Shown: positions 1-6,660, numbered from the stretch's first letter. The stretch: DNA of 7,578 bases from SFFI01 sp964398655 (GCA_964398655.1 CAYNNG010000037.1:1-7578), one strand, 5' to 3'. Numbers and translations are program-made. The notes: generated from the sequence alone by a model not told the origin.

Positions 1-183
1 GCTCCTGAAGACCACTCCTGAGCTGTGCGCGATGAGCGTTACCGTATCTCGGCGTTAACGAGGAGGCAGGAAGATGAGATGCGAGATCTCGGCCCCTGCC
101 CATAAGTGAAAGAACAAGGTGGAACCGTGTTATTAGCACCCTTGGCAAGCAAAAGATGAAGTAGCTGGCCGGGGTTTTTTCTT
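1..183 (+). promoter_or_regulatory. Threonine T-box riboswitch leader of thrS (5' end outside window)
   Basis: This leader senses uncharged tRNA-Thr and lets transcription continue into thrS when threonine charging is low. Seen directly: the T-box core AAGGTGGAACCGTG at 116-129. The antiterminator folds CAAGG (115-119) with CCTTG (140-144) and GTG (127-129) with CAC (137-139), leaving the seven-base bulge TGGAACC (120-126). The variable base of the UGGN bulge is A123, which fits a U discriminator as in Gram-positive tRNA-Thr. A stem III candidate pairs GGCAGG (65-70) with CCTGCC (95-100), with GAGAT (76-80) and ATCTC (86-90) inside. The likely specifier is the Thr codon ACC at 41-43, in the 3' side of stem I; another ACC at 11-13 is less likely. 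The 5' half of stem I and the promoter are cut off by the window edge. Confidence 0.9.
138..183 (+). terminator. T-box regulated intrinsic terminator
   Basis: This is the alternative fold to the antiterminator. The 5' arm runs from ACCC (138-141) through GGC (144-146) and AGC (148-150). It pairs imperfectly with GCT (164-166), GCC (168-170) and GGGGT (171-175), with a loop of about 13 bases and a T-run at 175-180. The arm uses bases 138-144, which are also needed by the antiterminator, so the two structures exclude each other, as expected for a transcriptional T-box switch. Confidence 0.8.
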
Positions 184-210
184 TCTCCGCCGCTACCAGA
201 GGAGGAAAAG

Positions 211-2130
211 ATGCTCAATATAACCTTAAAAGACGGATCTACCCGGCAAATTGCCGCAGGCAAGACCATTTTTGACCTCGCCCAGGATATTTCAGCGGGT
301 TTGGCGCGCAATGCTTTAGCTGCTAAGCTGAATGGGGAACTCGTAGACTTGCGCACTCCCCTAACCCAAGATGCTCAAGTTGAGATCCTAGACTTTACTT
401 CTGAGGGTGGCCGCCACGCCTTCCGGCACACCTCTTCCCATATTTTGGCCCAGGCCATTAAGCGACTCTGGCCCGACACCAAGCTGGCTATTGGCCCAGC
501 TATTGAAGACGGCTTCTACTATGACGTTGATCCGAGCCAGCCTATAACAGAAGAAGACCTACCTAAAATCGAGGCAGAGATGAATAAGATCGTCAAGGAA
601 GGCTTGTCCATCGAGACCTACACCCTGCCGAGAGAGAAAGCCCTGGCCTGGGCCCGGGAAGTCGGCGAGGATTATAAGCTAGAACTCATTCAGGACCTCC
701 CAGAAGATGAAACTATCTCCTTCTATAAACAGGGAGACTTTGTTGACCTGTGTGCGGGCCCTCACGTCATGAACACCAAGCAAGTTAAGGCCTTCAAGCT
801 GACGGCTCTGGCTGGCGCCTACTGGCGGGGTGATGAGCACAACAAGATGTTGACCAGAGTCTACGGGACTTCCTTCCCCAAGAAAGCTGACCTGGACGCT
901 CATCTGGCCATGCTAGAAGAAGCAAAACAGCGCGACCACAGAAAGCTGGGCAAGGAGCTTGGCCTCTTTATGTTCTCCGAATTCGGACCTGGTTTCCCCT
1001 TCTGGTTACCCAAGGGCATGATCGTCAAAAATGAAATTATTCAATTCTGGAAAGAACTCCATTATCGCGATCACTACCAGGAAATCTCTACTCCTGTTCT
1101 CTTGAACCGGAGCCTCTGGGAGACCTCCGGGCACTGGGCTCACTATCGGGAGAACATGTACACCACCGTGATCGACGATGAAGACTTTGCGGTTAAGCCC
1201 ATGAACTGCCCCGGCGGCATGCTGGTCTATAAGTCTGAACAGCGGTCTTACCGCGACCTGCCTATGCGCATGGCAGAACTGGGCTTGGTCCACCGGCATG
1301 AAAAATCGGGTACCCTGCATGGACTCATGCGGGTACGTAATTTTACCCAGGATGATGCCCATATCTATATGACCCCCGACCAGATTACTGAGGAAATCAA
1401 AGGGGTCGTTAGACTGACAGATGAAATTTATAAGAAGTTCCACTTTGATTATAAGATGGTCCTCTCCACCCGGCCAGATGACTTTATGGGCAAGCGCGAG
1501 GAATGGGATGCCGCGGAAGCCAGCCTCAAAAAGGCCCTGGACGAGCTGGGCGCAGAATATACCATCAATGAGGGCGATGGCGCCTTCTACGGACCTAAAA
1601 TTGACTTCTACATCCTGGACTCCATGAAACGGGTCTGGCAGTGCGGAACCATTCAACTGGACTTCCAGCTGCCCCAGCGTTTTGAGGCCGAGTATATCGG
1701 TCAAGACGGCGAAAAACACCGCCCCATTATGATTCACCGAGCCATTTTGGGATCTCTGGAACGCTTCATCGGCGTACTAATTGAACACTGCGCCGGTAAG
1801 TTCCCCGCCTGGCTGGCCCCTGTGCAGGTGCGTATCCTGCCCATCTCTACCGATAAGCACCTAGCCTATACTAAGGAATTAGAAGAAAAGATGCGCAACC
1901 TGGGTCTGCGTCCTGAAGTGGACGACCGCAGCGAAAAGCTGGGCTACAAGATCCGCCAAGCTCAGGTGGAAAAGATCCCCTATATGTTAATCGTTGGAGA
2001 TCAGGAAGTTGCCGAGGGTAAGGTCTCGGTCCGTCGTCGGGATGCCGAGAAAAATGAGCTGATGTCTCAGGAAGACTTCATTGACATGCTGAAGGGCTCA
2101 GTAGAGCGTAGGGATTGGGAGCTGGCCTAG
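211..2130 (+). CDS. thrS: Threonine--tRNA ligase (threonyl-tRNA synthetase)
   Basis: Class II cytoplasmic synthetase that charges tRNA-Thr and edits mischarged Ser-tRNA-Thr. At 639 residues it is close to E. coli ThrS (642). Domain order: TGS about 1-62; editing domain about 63-225 with H73, H77, C181 and H185, matching the known HxxxH and CxxxH sites; catalytic core about 240-535; anticodon-binding domain about 540-639. Zinc-site residues are C333 (in MNCPGG), H384 (in QDDAHIY) and H509 (in MIHRAILG). Motif 2 has R362 in HRHE and motif 3 has R518 in GSLERF. Nothing essential is missing. The ATG at 211 is fixed by AGGAGG at 200-205, five bases upstream. It is preceded by a T-box and followed by a strong hairpin terminator, so it is probably a single-gene transcript under charging control. 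Confidence 0.98.
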   Translation: MLNITLKDGSTRQIAAGKTIFDLAQDISAGLARNALAAKLNGELVDLRTPLTQDAQVEILDFTSEGGRHAFRHTSSHILAQAIKRLWPDTKLAIGPAIEDGFYYDVDPSQPITEEDLPKIEAEMNKIVKEGLSIETYTLPREKALAWAREVGEDYKLELIQDLPEDETISFYKQGDFVDLCAGPHVMNTKQVKAFKLTALAGAYWRGDEHNKMLTRVYGTSFPKKADLDAHLAMLEEAKQRDHRKLGKELGLFMFSEFGPGFPFWLPKGMIVKNEIIQFWKELHYRDHYQEISTPVLLNRSLWETSGHWAHYRENMYTTVIDDEDFAVKPMNCPGGMLVYKSEQRSYRDLPMRMAELGLVHRHEKSGTLHGLMRVRNFTQDDAHIYMTPDQITEEIKGVVRLTDEIYKKFHFDYKMVLSTRPDDFMGKREEWDAAEASLKKALDELGAEYTINEGDGAFYGPKIDFYILDSMKRVWQCGTIQLDFQLPQRFEAEYIGQDGEKHRPIMIHRAILGSLERFIGVLIEHCAGKFPAWLAPVQVRILPISTDKHLAYTKELEEKMRNLGLRPEVDDRSEKLGYKIRQAQVEKIPYMLIVGDQEVAEGKVSVRRRDAEKNELMSQEDFIDMLKGSVERRDWELA

Positions 2131-2160
2131 CTAAGACAGTTTCAATTCACTAAGAAGCTA

Positions 2161-2196
2161 AAAAACCGGGGAAGTAGAGTTGCTTCCCCGGTTTTT
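2161..2196. terminator. Bidirectional intrinsic terminator between thrS and the glycosyltransferase gene
   Basis: A perfect 14-bp inverted repeat pairs 2161-2174 (AAAAACCGGGGAAG) with 2183-2196 around an 8-base loop. A T-run follows on the + strand, and an A-run at 2160-2165 gives a T-run on the - strand. It lies about 30 bases after the thrS stop and about 45 bases after the stop of the convergent gene, so it can end both transcripts. Confidence 0.92.
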
Positions 2197-2241
2197 ATTT
2201 TTCTAATAACGAAGTCTCCAACTAAACTCCCATCAGCTCAG

Positions 2242-3402
2242 TTACTGCTGGTCCTGATTCAGCACAGATTCGTAAATCTCTATCAGCTTATCAATAAAGC
2301 TGTCTATCGAAAACTCCTCGCTTTTCTTTTGCGCGGCCGCGCTCATTTCCTGACGCAAGTCTTCCTGGGATTTAAGTTGGTTTAGACCTGCAACAAACTC
2401 CGACCGGTTGTTAAAGCCCAGTCCGTTCTTCCCTATTTCTAAAACTCCCTCGAGGCAGGGGTCAGGTTTGACCAGAAGGGGCAAACCCGCTGCCATCGCC
2501 TCAATATAGGTGAGACCCTGCGTTTCAGACTGCGAGGCACAGGCGAAGATATCGCCCATAGCATAAAAGTTTTTAACATGATCTACGGGAACTTGCCCAA
2601 TGAACTGGATTTGCTGACTCAAGCCCCAATACTCTACCTGCTCCCGGTAGTCCTCCAAACGGGGACCAGAGCCGATTGCTACAAAATAGAGGTCTTTTTG
2701 CTCCCGTACCAGCGGAGCAAGATAACCCAGAACGAGGTCTATACTCTTCTCTTCGGAGATTCTTCCCACATAAACAACAACAAAAGCCTCCGGGGGGATG
2801 CCCAGCTGACGACGGATTTCTGCCTGCTGGGCCTGATCTTTCCTGGCCTCCTGGAAAGCTTGCACATTGATACCCGAGGGCAGGATATGTACCGGGATAT
2901 CTAGGTCATAGGTCTTGAGAAAGTCTGCAGTTTTTTGTGAGGGAGCAATGATCGCCCTAGAACCCTTGAGATGCTGTTTTAGCAGCAAGTTCATCATGGT
3001 AATCACAGACTCCGAGAAAAAATTCTCGCCCAGCTGACCGCGCATCCAAATATCATAGAGGGTATGGAAGGTGTGGACATAGGGTATGCCCTGCTTTTCT
3101 GCCAGGTCCTTACCCACCTTACCCATGGTGTATTCTGTCTGCGTGTGGACCAGGTCTAAATGAAGGCTTTTTATCTCGCGATGAAGTTCCGGGGAGATGT
3201 TCAGGCCAATCCGCTTTTCACTGACAAAAGGGATACTAGGATAGCGGATAACATTTTCTTCCTCTACCGCAGCCTTGTCCGTGGTCGTAATTACATAAGC
3301 GGTGTGGCCGCGGCGGTTAAGTTCATTCTTTATTAATTGAGAGACAGTGGATACACCACCGATTTGGGGAACATAGGCATCCGTAAAGATTCCTACTCGC
3401 AT
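2242..3402 (-). CDS. Glycosyltransferase family 4, diacylglycerol glucosyltransferase-like
   Basis: GT-B fold enzyme, 386 residues, expected at the inner face of the membrane. The N-terminal half has the glycine loop GGVS (residues 15-18) after an MRVGIFTD strand, and the segment HTQTEYTMG that I associate with the GT4 enzymes making alpha-glucosyl-diacylglycerol. The C-terminal half carries the nucleotide-sugar site: R214 and K219 in VGRISEEKS, and the EX7E motif with E293 and E301 in ETQGLTYIEAMAAG. The retaining mechanism and NDP-hexose donor are family knowledge; the lipid acceptor is an inference from similarity. No membrane span is obvious. ATG at 3402 has AGGAGG (3411-3416 on the + strand) eight bases upstream. 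It lies 60 bp downstream of the E2-like gene on the same strand. Other possible acceptors are wall or capsule precursors. Confidence 0.88.
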   Translation of the reverse strand: MRVGIFTDAYVPQIGGVSTVSQLIKNELNRRGHTAYVITTTDKAAVEEENVIRYPSIPFVSEKRIGLNISPELHREIKSLHLDLVHTQTEYTMGKVGKDLAEKQGIPYVHTFHTLYDIWMRGQLGENFFSESVITMMNLLLKQHLKGSRAIIAPSQKTADFLKTYDLDIPVHILPSGINVQAFQEARKDQAQQAEIRRQLGIPPEAFVVVYVGRISEEKSIDLVLGYLAPLVREQKDLYFVAIGSGPRLEDYREQVEYWGLSQQIQFIGQVPVDHVKNFYAMGDIFACASQSETQGLTYIEAMAAGLPLLVKPDPCLEGVLEIGKNGLGFNNRSEFVAGLNQLKSQEDLRQEMSAAAQKKSEEFSIDSFIDKLIEIYESVLNQDQQ

Positions 3403-3440
3403 GTTTGATTCCTCCTAAAGCTTATTTCACACACCTTGCT

Positions 3441-3471
3441 ATTATAGCCTTAGGAGCCGAACTTAGGGCAA
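3441..3471 (-). promoter_or_regulatory. Putative promoter of the glycosyltransferase gene
   Basis: Read on the - strand, a perfect TATAAT lies at 3441-3446, with a partial -35 TTGCCC at 3466-3471. The 19-base spacer is longer than ideal. The -35 overlaps the last bases of the preceding gene. Transcription would begin near 3434 and give a leader of about 30 bases holding the AGGAGG site. It would let the glycosyltransferase be expressed apart from the upstream gene. Confidence 0.5.
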
Positions 3472-4449
3472 GACAAATAAGTCTTCTTGCTGTTCCTCTT
3501 CCAGGGTAGCTGGCCGTCTCTTCTCTTCCTTGCGCGCGTCTTTCTCGGCCTTTTCCGCGACCTTCCTGGCCTTTTCCTCTGCCCGACGCTTATCTGCTTC
3601 CACAGGTGACATCTCTAACAGCTCAGGATTCTCCAAGAGGTCTTCTAAAAAACGGAGGCTCTTAATGAAATAATAGCCGTCGCAAATACGTTCATCTATG
3701 GTGAAATTAAGATCTACGGCCTTATGCCATTCCACCCCACCGTCAGCAGCTTTTATTGGCTTATCATACATCTTACCAATAGTAATAAAGATAGAAGTCG
3801 TGCCAAACTCATACAGATGGTGGAAGGGGGCTTCAGCGCCCAGGCTGCCAATGTGAGAAACAAAAATGGAGGAGTAAAGCGGGATATCCTCTTGGAAGCC
3901 CGTGGAAAGGAAGCCATGGAAGTCTAGCCAACGTACCACAGCCACCGCAGACCGGTTAGCCCAGCGTGGCAATTTGGCTAAGAAAGACATGAGTTTGTCG
4001 TCTGCTTTATCGGTATCGTCCTCTTCTTTAAGCGCGCGGATATGGTCGCACATAGTTTCAGACACGGTGAAGAGGTTATCGTCTTCATTCAAGACGATCC
4101 GCGCCACAGATTCACTGGCGTCGTCTGTAAAGGATTTCTTGACCACATAACTGACATCCATGCAGCTATGCTCATAAATGCGCCTGCCTGCTACGAAGCG
4201 GTTAAGTTTGGGTCGGGCATGGAGAGTATGCAAAAGCGCGGTCACGATGATATTAAAGAGCGTGATCCTTCTGCCCTCTTTGCGATTTTTACGGATATAG
4301 CTCTGGATATTAGTAATATCGATGCTTTTGCGGATAAAGACAGCAGATTCGTTGCGGCCACGCATGATGTAAGGCATGATCTGAGTAATAGGTTCGATAT
4401 CATCAACTAGTGTACCGTCACTGCGCCTTTTGCTAAATAATTTTGCCAT
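3463..4449 (-). CDS. E2/CAT-fold acyltransferase-like protein without lipoyl domain and without catalytic His
   Basis: A 328-residue protein resembling the catalytic domain of 2-oxoacid dehydrogenase E2 subunits and chloramphenicol acetyltransferase. Recognisable parts are an RPKLNRF segment near residue 80, a GTTSIFITIG segment near 220, and the active-site loop at 252-258, which reads DERICDG. In true E2 and CAT enzymes the equivalent is an HxxxDG motif; here E253 sits where His should be, while D257 and G258 are kept. There is no N-terminal lipoyl or peripheral-subunit-binding domain and no E1 or E3 gene nearby, so a role in a dehydrogenase complex is unlikely. The last 50 or so residues form a Lys/Glu/Ala-rich, probably coiled-coil tail. 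I recall similar proteins with DERxxDG in Clostridia, so the change is likely a subfamily trait. The ATG at 4449 has AAGGAG (4457-4462) seven bases upstream. Function unknown. Confidence 0.8.
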   Translation of the reverse strand: MAKLFSKRRSDGTLVDDIEPITQIMPYIMRGRNESAVFIRKSIDITNIQSYIRKNRKEGRRITLFNIIVTALLHTLHARPKLNRFVAGRRIYEHSCMDVSYVVKKSFTDDASESVARIVLNEDDNLFTVSETMCDHIRALKEEDDTDKADDKLMSFLAKLPRWANRSAVAVVRWLDFHGFLSTGFQEDIPLYSSIFVSHIGSLGAEAPFHHLYEFGTTSIFITIGKMYDKPIKAADGGVEWHKAVDLNFTIDERICDGYYFIKSLRFLEDLLENPELLEMSPVEADKRRAEEKARKVAEKAEKDARKEEKRRPATLEEEQQEDLFVLP

Positions 4450-4519
4450 CGATTATCTCCTTGCCAGCAGGACTGTGGTTTCTATGAGTTATACGCTCAA
4501 GGCCTTATCCTGCAGGCTT
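4450..4519 (-). other. Predicted 5' leader of the E2-like gene with weak secondary structure
   Basis: If transcription starts near 4519 the mRNA has a leader of about 70 bases. GCAGGA (4467-4472) can pair with TCCTGC (4508-4513), enclosing a small TGAG/CTCA hairpin near 4484-4498 and a palindrome AAGGCCTT at 4499-4506. The outer stem closes just before the AAGGAG ribosome site. I do not recognise a known riboswitch, and the stems are short enough to be chance. Confidence 0.25.
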
Positions 4520-4525
4520 CGCATA

Positions 4526-4553
4526 AGTATAGCATGGCGCAGGTTAGCTTTAA
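4526..4553 (-). promoter_or_regulatory. Putative extended -10 promoter of the E2-like gene
   Basis: On the - strand TATACT lies at 4526-4531 with TG one base upstream (4533-4534), an extended -10 arrangement. A weak -35 TTAAAG sits at 4548-4553 with a 16-base spacer. It would drive the E2-like gene and possibly the glycosyltransferase behind it. The remaining stretch from 4554 to 4693 shows no gene or motif I can support. Confidence 0.5.
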
Positions 4554-4693
4554 TATGCCCAAAATGTAAGCATTATGGTATTTACAGCCAGAGCTCTTCC
4601 AACAAATTGTCTAATAATGCACTTGGCTTAAGAGGTCATTTCACCTACAATTCGGCACCGTCAGGGTTCCGAGGGCTTCTGGCCATCTAAAGG

Positions 4694-4717
4694 AAAAAGA
4701 GGTCAATGACCTCTTTT
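4694..4717 (-). terminator. Intrinsic terminator downstream of tRNA-Val
   Basis: The inverted repeat AAAAGAGGTCA (4695-4705) and TGACCTCTTTT (4707-4717) forms a tight hairpin whose apical bases must open as the loop. On the - strand it ends in a run of five Ts (4694-4698). It starts right after the tRNA 3' end at 4720, so it should terminate the tRNA transcript and shield the E2-like gene from read-through. Confidence 0.8.
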
Positions 4718-4719
4718 CT

Positions 4720-4796
4720 TGGTGGGGCCTAAGGGACTCGAACCCTTGACCTCTCGCATGTGAAGCGAGCACTCTAACCAGCTGAGCTAAGGCCCC
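4720..4796 (-). tRNA. tRNA-Val (anticodon CAC)
   Basis: A 77-base tRNA with the CCA end encoded. On the - strand the acceptor stem pairs GGGGCCT with AGGCCCC. The D arm starts GCTC and contains AGCTGGTTAG. The anticodon stem CTCGC/GCGAG holds the loop TTCACAT, giving anticodon CAC, which reads the Val codon GUG. The T arm is AAGGG-TTCGAGT-CCCTT. The discriminator is A73 (4723), followed by CCA at 4722-4720. All stems pair well; the first D-stem pair is G-U. It stands alone between its own promoter and terminator, not in a tRNA cluster. Confidence 0.97.
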
Positions 4797-4816
4797 CTAC
4801 ATCTCTTAACCCGTTT

Positions 4817-4845
4817 ATTCTAGCGGCTATCGCCAGCTAATACAA
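4817..4845 (-). promoter_or_regulatory. Putative tRNA-Val promoter
   Basis: On the - strand the -10 is TAGAAT (4817-4822, five of six consensus bases) and the -35 is TTGTAT (4840-4845, three of six), separated by exactly 17 bases. Transcription would start near 4810, about 14 bases before the mature tRNA 5' end. Confidence 0.6.
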
Positions 4846-4903
4846 GTACCTTTAATAATGTCTCCGTCGGCTGTATCTGCGGGCAATTTGATAACCATTA
4901 ACT

Positions 4904-4912
4904 TGTTATAAT
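4904..4912 (+). promoter_or_regulatory. Putative extended -10 of the nitrilase-family gene
   Basis: A perfect TATAAT at 4907-4912 is preceded by TG at 4904-4905, one base away, which forms an extended -10. No good -35 lies at 16-18 bases; TTGATA at 4888-4893 is only 13 bases upstream. The start point near 4919 would give a leader of about 70 bases. It is back to back with the tRNA promoter on the other strand. Confidence 0.5.
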
Positions 4913-4989
4913 GAGTGAGATCCGGATGTATGATCAATAATAAGCTTGAGAATTTTGCTACTCCATTACTTTCTCTTAAGGAGGCCACC

Positions 4990-5733
4990 ATGAAAATTGC
5001 CCTAGCCACTCCCCTTTTAACCTTAGATCAGCCCGAGGCCAACCTTAAGGCCATAATTAAGACTTGCCAAACTGCGCACGAAGAAAAGGCCGACCTGGTC
5101 CTTTTTGGCGAGGCCGCCTTACAAGGGTTTGAGGCTATAAATTTTGATTACCAGCACGATATTCCCCTGGCCGTGGGCCTCTCCTCTCCCGAAATTGCAT
5201 TCCTGAGTCAGACCGCCAAGGACTTAGGACTGGCCATAGGTGTTGGTTTGTATCTCAATATCCAGGGTGGCATCTACAGTGCTTATTTAGTCCTCGATAA
5301 ACATGGGCATCAAGCTGCCCTCTATAAAAGAATTTCTTCTGGCTGGCTGGAGGCCAGGGCCTTTAATAACGCAGACTACCGCCTGGGACACGAGGCCATA
5401 ATCTTTGAGCTGGAAGGCAAAAAATTCACGATTATGCTCTGCGGTGATTATTGGGAAGATGACCTGCTCCCCCTCTGGGTAGAGCTGGACGACCAGGTAG
5501 ATGCTTTTCTTTGGCCCGTGCACTGTGATTATCGCCTGGAAGATTGGTTTGCCAGCGAAAAGGAAGCCTACCGCGCACGCAGCCAGATCATGTTCAAGCC
5601 TATTTTGTATGTAAATAACTATGTGGCGGACCAAGACCGGGCCAAGGGTGGCGCTTATGTCTGGCTGCAAGGACACGAACTTGCCGCCCAGGAAACTGGG
5701 GAGACAGGTATGCTTATGTGGGAGTTAGCTTAG
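4990..5733 (+). CDS. Carbon-nitrogen hydrolase (nitrilase superfamily), substrate unknown
   Basis: A 247-residue cytoplasmic hydrolase of the superfamily that cleaves non-peptide C-N bonds through a cysteine thiol. The triad is complete: E41 in LFGEAALQG, K113 in ALYKRIS, and C151 in IMLCGDYW. The first strand, MKIALATP, and the length of about 250 residues are typical of single-domain members. The residue after the catalytic cysteine is Gly (CGDYW), not the Tyr or Trp of many omega-amidases and N-carbamoylputrescine amidases, so a specific substrate cannot be assigned. The start at 4990 is preferred over an in-frame ATG at 4915 because AAGGAGG at 4978-4984 lies five bases upstream, protein homology begins here, and 4915 lies at the expected transcription start. 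It is a single gene with its own promoter, convergent with the ABC operon. Confidence 0.88.
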   Translation: MKIALATPLLTLDQPEANLKAIIKTCQTAHEEKADLVLFGEAALQGFEAINFDYQHDIPLAVGLSSPEIAFLSQTAKDLGLAIGVGLYLNIQGGIYSAYLVLDKHGHQAALYKRISSGWLEARAFNNADYRLGHEAIIFELEGKKFTIMLCGDYWEDDLLPLWVELDDQVDAFLWPVHCDYRLEDWFASEKEAYRARSQIMFKPILYVNNYVADQDRAKGGAYVWLQGHELAAQETGETGMLMWELA

Positions 5734-5783
5734 CTGATAAAAGATAAACTGTCGCACCCAGTGGGAAAACTATGTCACGAGAA

Positions 5784-5813
5784 GATAAATCACCTCTCAC
5801 CAGGATGATTATC
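5784..5813 (-). terminator. Weak terminator-like hairpin at the end of the ABC operon
   Basis: On the - strand GATAATCA (5813-5806) pairs with TGATTTATC (5792-5784) with one bulged T, extended by a CC/GG pair inside. The hairpin includes the stop codon of the ATPase gene. The following bases are TTCTC, so the U-tract is poor. No better terminator exists between the convergent stops at 5733 and 5809, so read-through between these units is possible. Confidence 0.3.
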
Positions 5814-6591
5814 GCGCGTAGTTGCGCTCCAAATAGTTGCGGTCTCGCAAAACTGAGCGCTTTTCTGCTGGGTCCCTGGTATCAAGAACTAACTTGCCTT
5901 GATTGAGCATGATTAGACGGTCACCATATTTTTCCGCGCAGGCTAGATTGTGGGTAACCATGATAGCCCCCAGCTGATCCAGCTCAATCAGTTGCAGGGT
6001 CAGTTCCATAATGGTGTCAGCTGCCTTGGGATCAAGCGCGGCTGTATGTTCGTCTAAAATTAGATATTCCAGTGGAATACCGCCACCGTCCAGGGGGGTT
6101 ATGGTAGCCATAAGCAGGGCCACTGCCTGCCTTTCCCCGCCCGAAAAAGAACCCACGGGGTCATCCAGCTTATGCTCCAGACCAAGATCAAACATCTTTA
6201 GCCGCTCATGCAGAGATCCACGCAATTTAGCACTGACAGCCCGGGAAAAATTGTAGGCTTTATTTTTATTCTCTGCTAGAGCCAGATTTTCAATGAGGGA
6301 TAGAGAGGGAGCAACCCCAGCGGCAGGATTCTGAAATACTCTGCCGATCCGCTCGTAGTGCTTGTGAGTAGGCAGTTTAGTGAGGTCTTCTCCGTCCAAA
6401 AGGATCTGACCTGCGTCAGGGCAGACCGCCCCGCAGATGAGATTTAGCAGGGTAGTTTTACCGGATCCATTACCCCCAATTACCACTACGAACTCTTTTT
6501 CTGGCAGGCTGAGACTGAAGTCATTAAAGAGCTGCCGTTCACTAGCTTTTCCACGGTCAAAAGTTTTAGAAATCTTTTTTAGTTCTAGCAT
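5809..6591 (-). CDS. ABC transporter ATP-binding protein, Trp/Tyr-type importer (COG1101-like)
   Basis: Cytoplasmic ATPase of 260 residues that powers the permease encoded just upstream. All nucleotide-binding motifs are present: Walker A GGNGSGKT at 39-46 (K45), Q-loop Q87 in VFQNPAAG, signature SGGERQ at 150-155, Walker B LILDE with D180 and E181, D-loop with D187, and switch H214 in VTHNL. The string DEHTAALDPK is, to my knowledge, characteristic of the COG1101 ATPases paired with COG4120 permeases, such as the streptococcal Trp transporter. About ten extra residues (TPLDGGGIPLEY) precede Walker B. ATG at 6591 has only a weak ribosome site (AGAAAGA), and no alternative start exists before an in-frame stop. 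A 69-base gap with a small hairpin (6626-6643) separates it from the permease stop. Confidence 0.92.
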   Translation of the reverse strand: MLELKKISKTFDRGKASERQLFNDFSLSLPEKEFVVVIGGNGSGKTTLLNLICGAVCPDAGQILLDGEDLTKLPTHKHYERIGRVFQNPAAGVAPSLSLIENLALAENKNKAYNFSRAVSAKLRGSLHERLKMFDLGLEHKLDDPVGSFSGGERQAVALLMATITPLDGGGIPLEYLILDEHTAALDPKAADTIMELTLQLIELDQLGAIMVTHNLACAEKYGDRLIMLNQGKLVLDTRDPAEKRSVLRDRNYLERNYAR

Positions 6592-6660
6592 AACTTGTCT
6601 TTCTAAGCTAACGATGTCTAGTCGTGCCCCTGGCTACACAGGCGAAAATAAGAAGCTTGA

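Noticed and set aside
39..356. A 105-codon antisense frame across the T-box leader and start of thrS
   Set aside because: It overlaps structured RNA and the true thrS start, and its composition is not that of a conserved protein.
1006..1737. A 243-codon open frame antisense to thrS
   Set aside because: It lies wholly inside the well-conserved thrS frame, shows no recognisable motif and has no ribosome site. It is a by-product of codon use in an intermediate-GC gene.
3463..4449. Assignment as the E2 subunit of pyruvate or another 2-oxoacid dehydrogenase complex
   Set aside because: There is no lipoyl or subunit-binding domain, the catalytic His is absent, and no E1 or E3 genes are nearby.
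4430..4690. An 86-codon + strand frame in the intergenic stretch
   Set aside because: It starts inside the antisense of the E2-like gene, lacks a ribosome site and has no recognisable composition; the region carries promoter and leader signals on the other strand.
4915..4989. An upstream ATG extension of the nitrilase-family gene
   Set aside because: The extension begins at the predicted transcription start and has no ribosome site, whereas the ATG at 4990 has AAGGAGG at ideal distance and begins the conserved first strand.
4827..5009. A 60-codon - strand frame between the tRNA and the nitrilase gene
   Set aside because: It spans both divergent promoters and the nitrilase start region, and the peptide is not recognisable.
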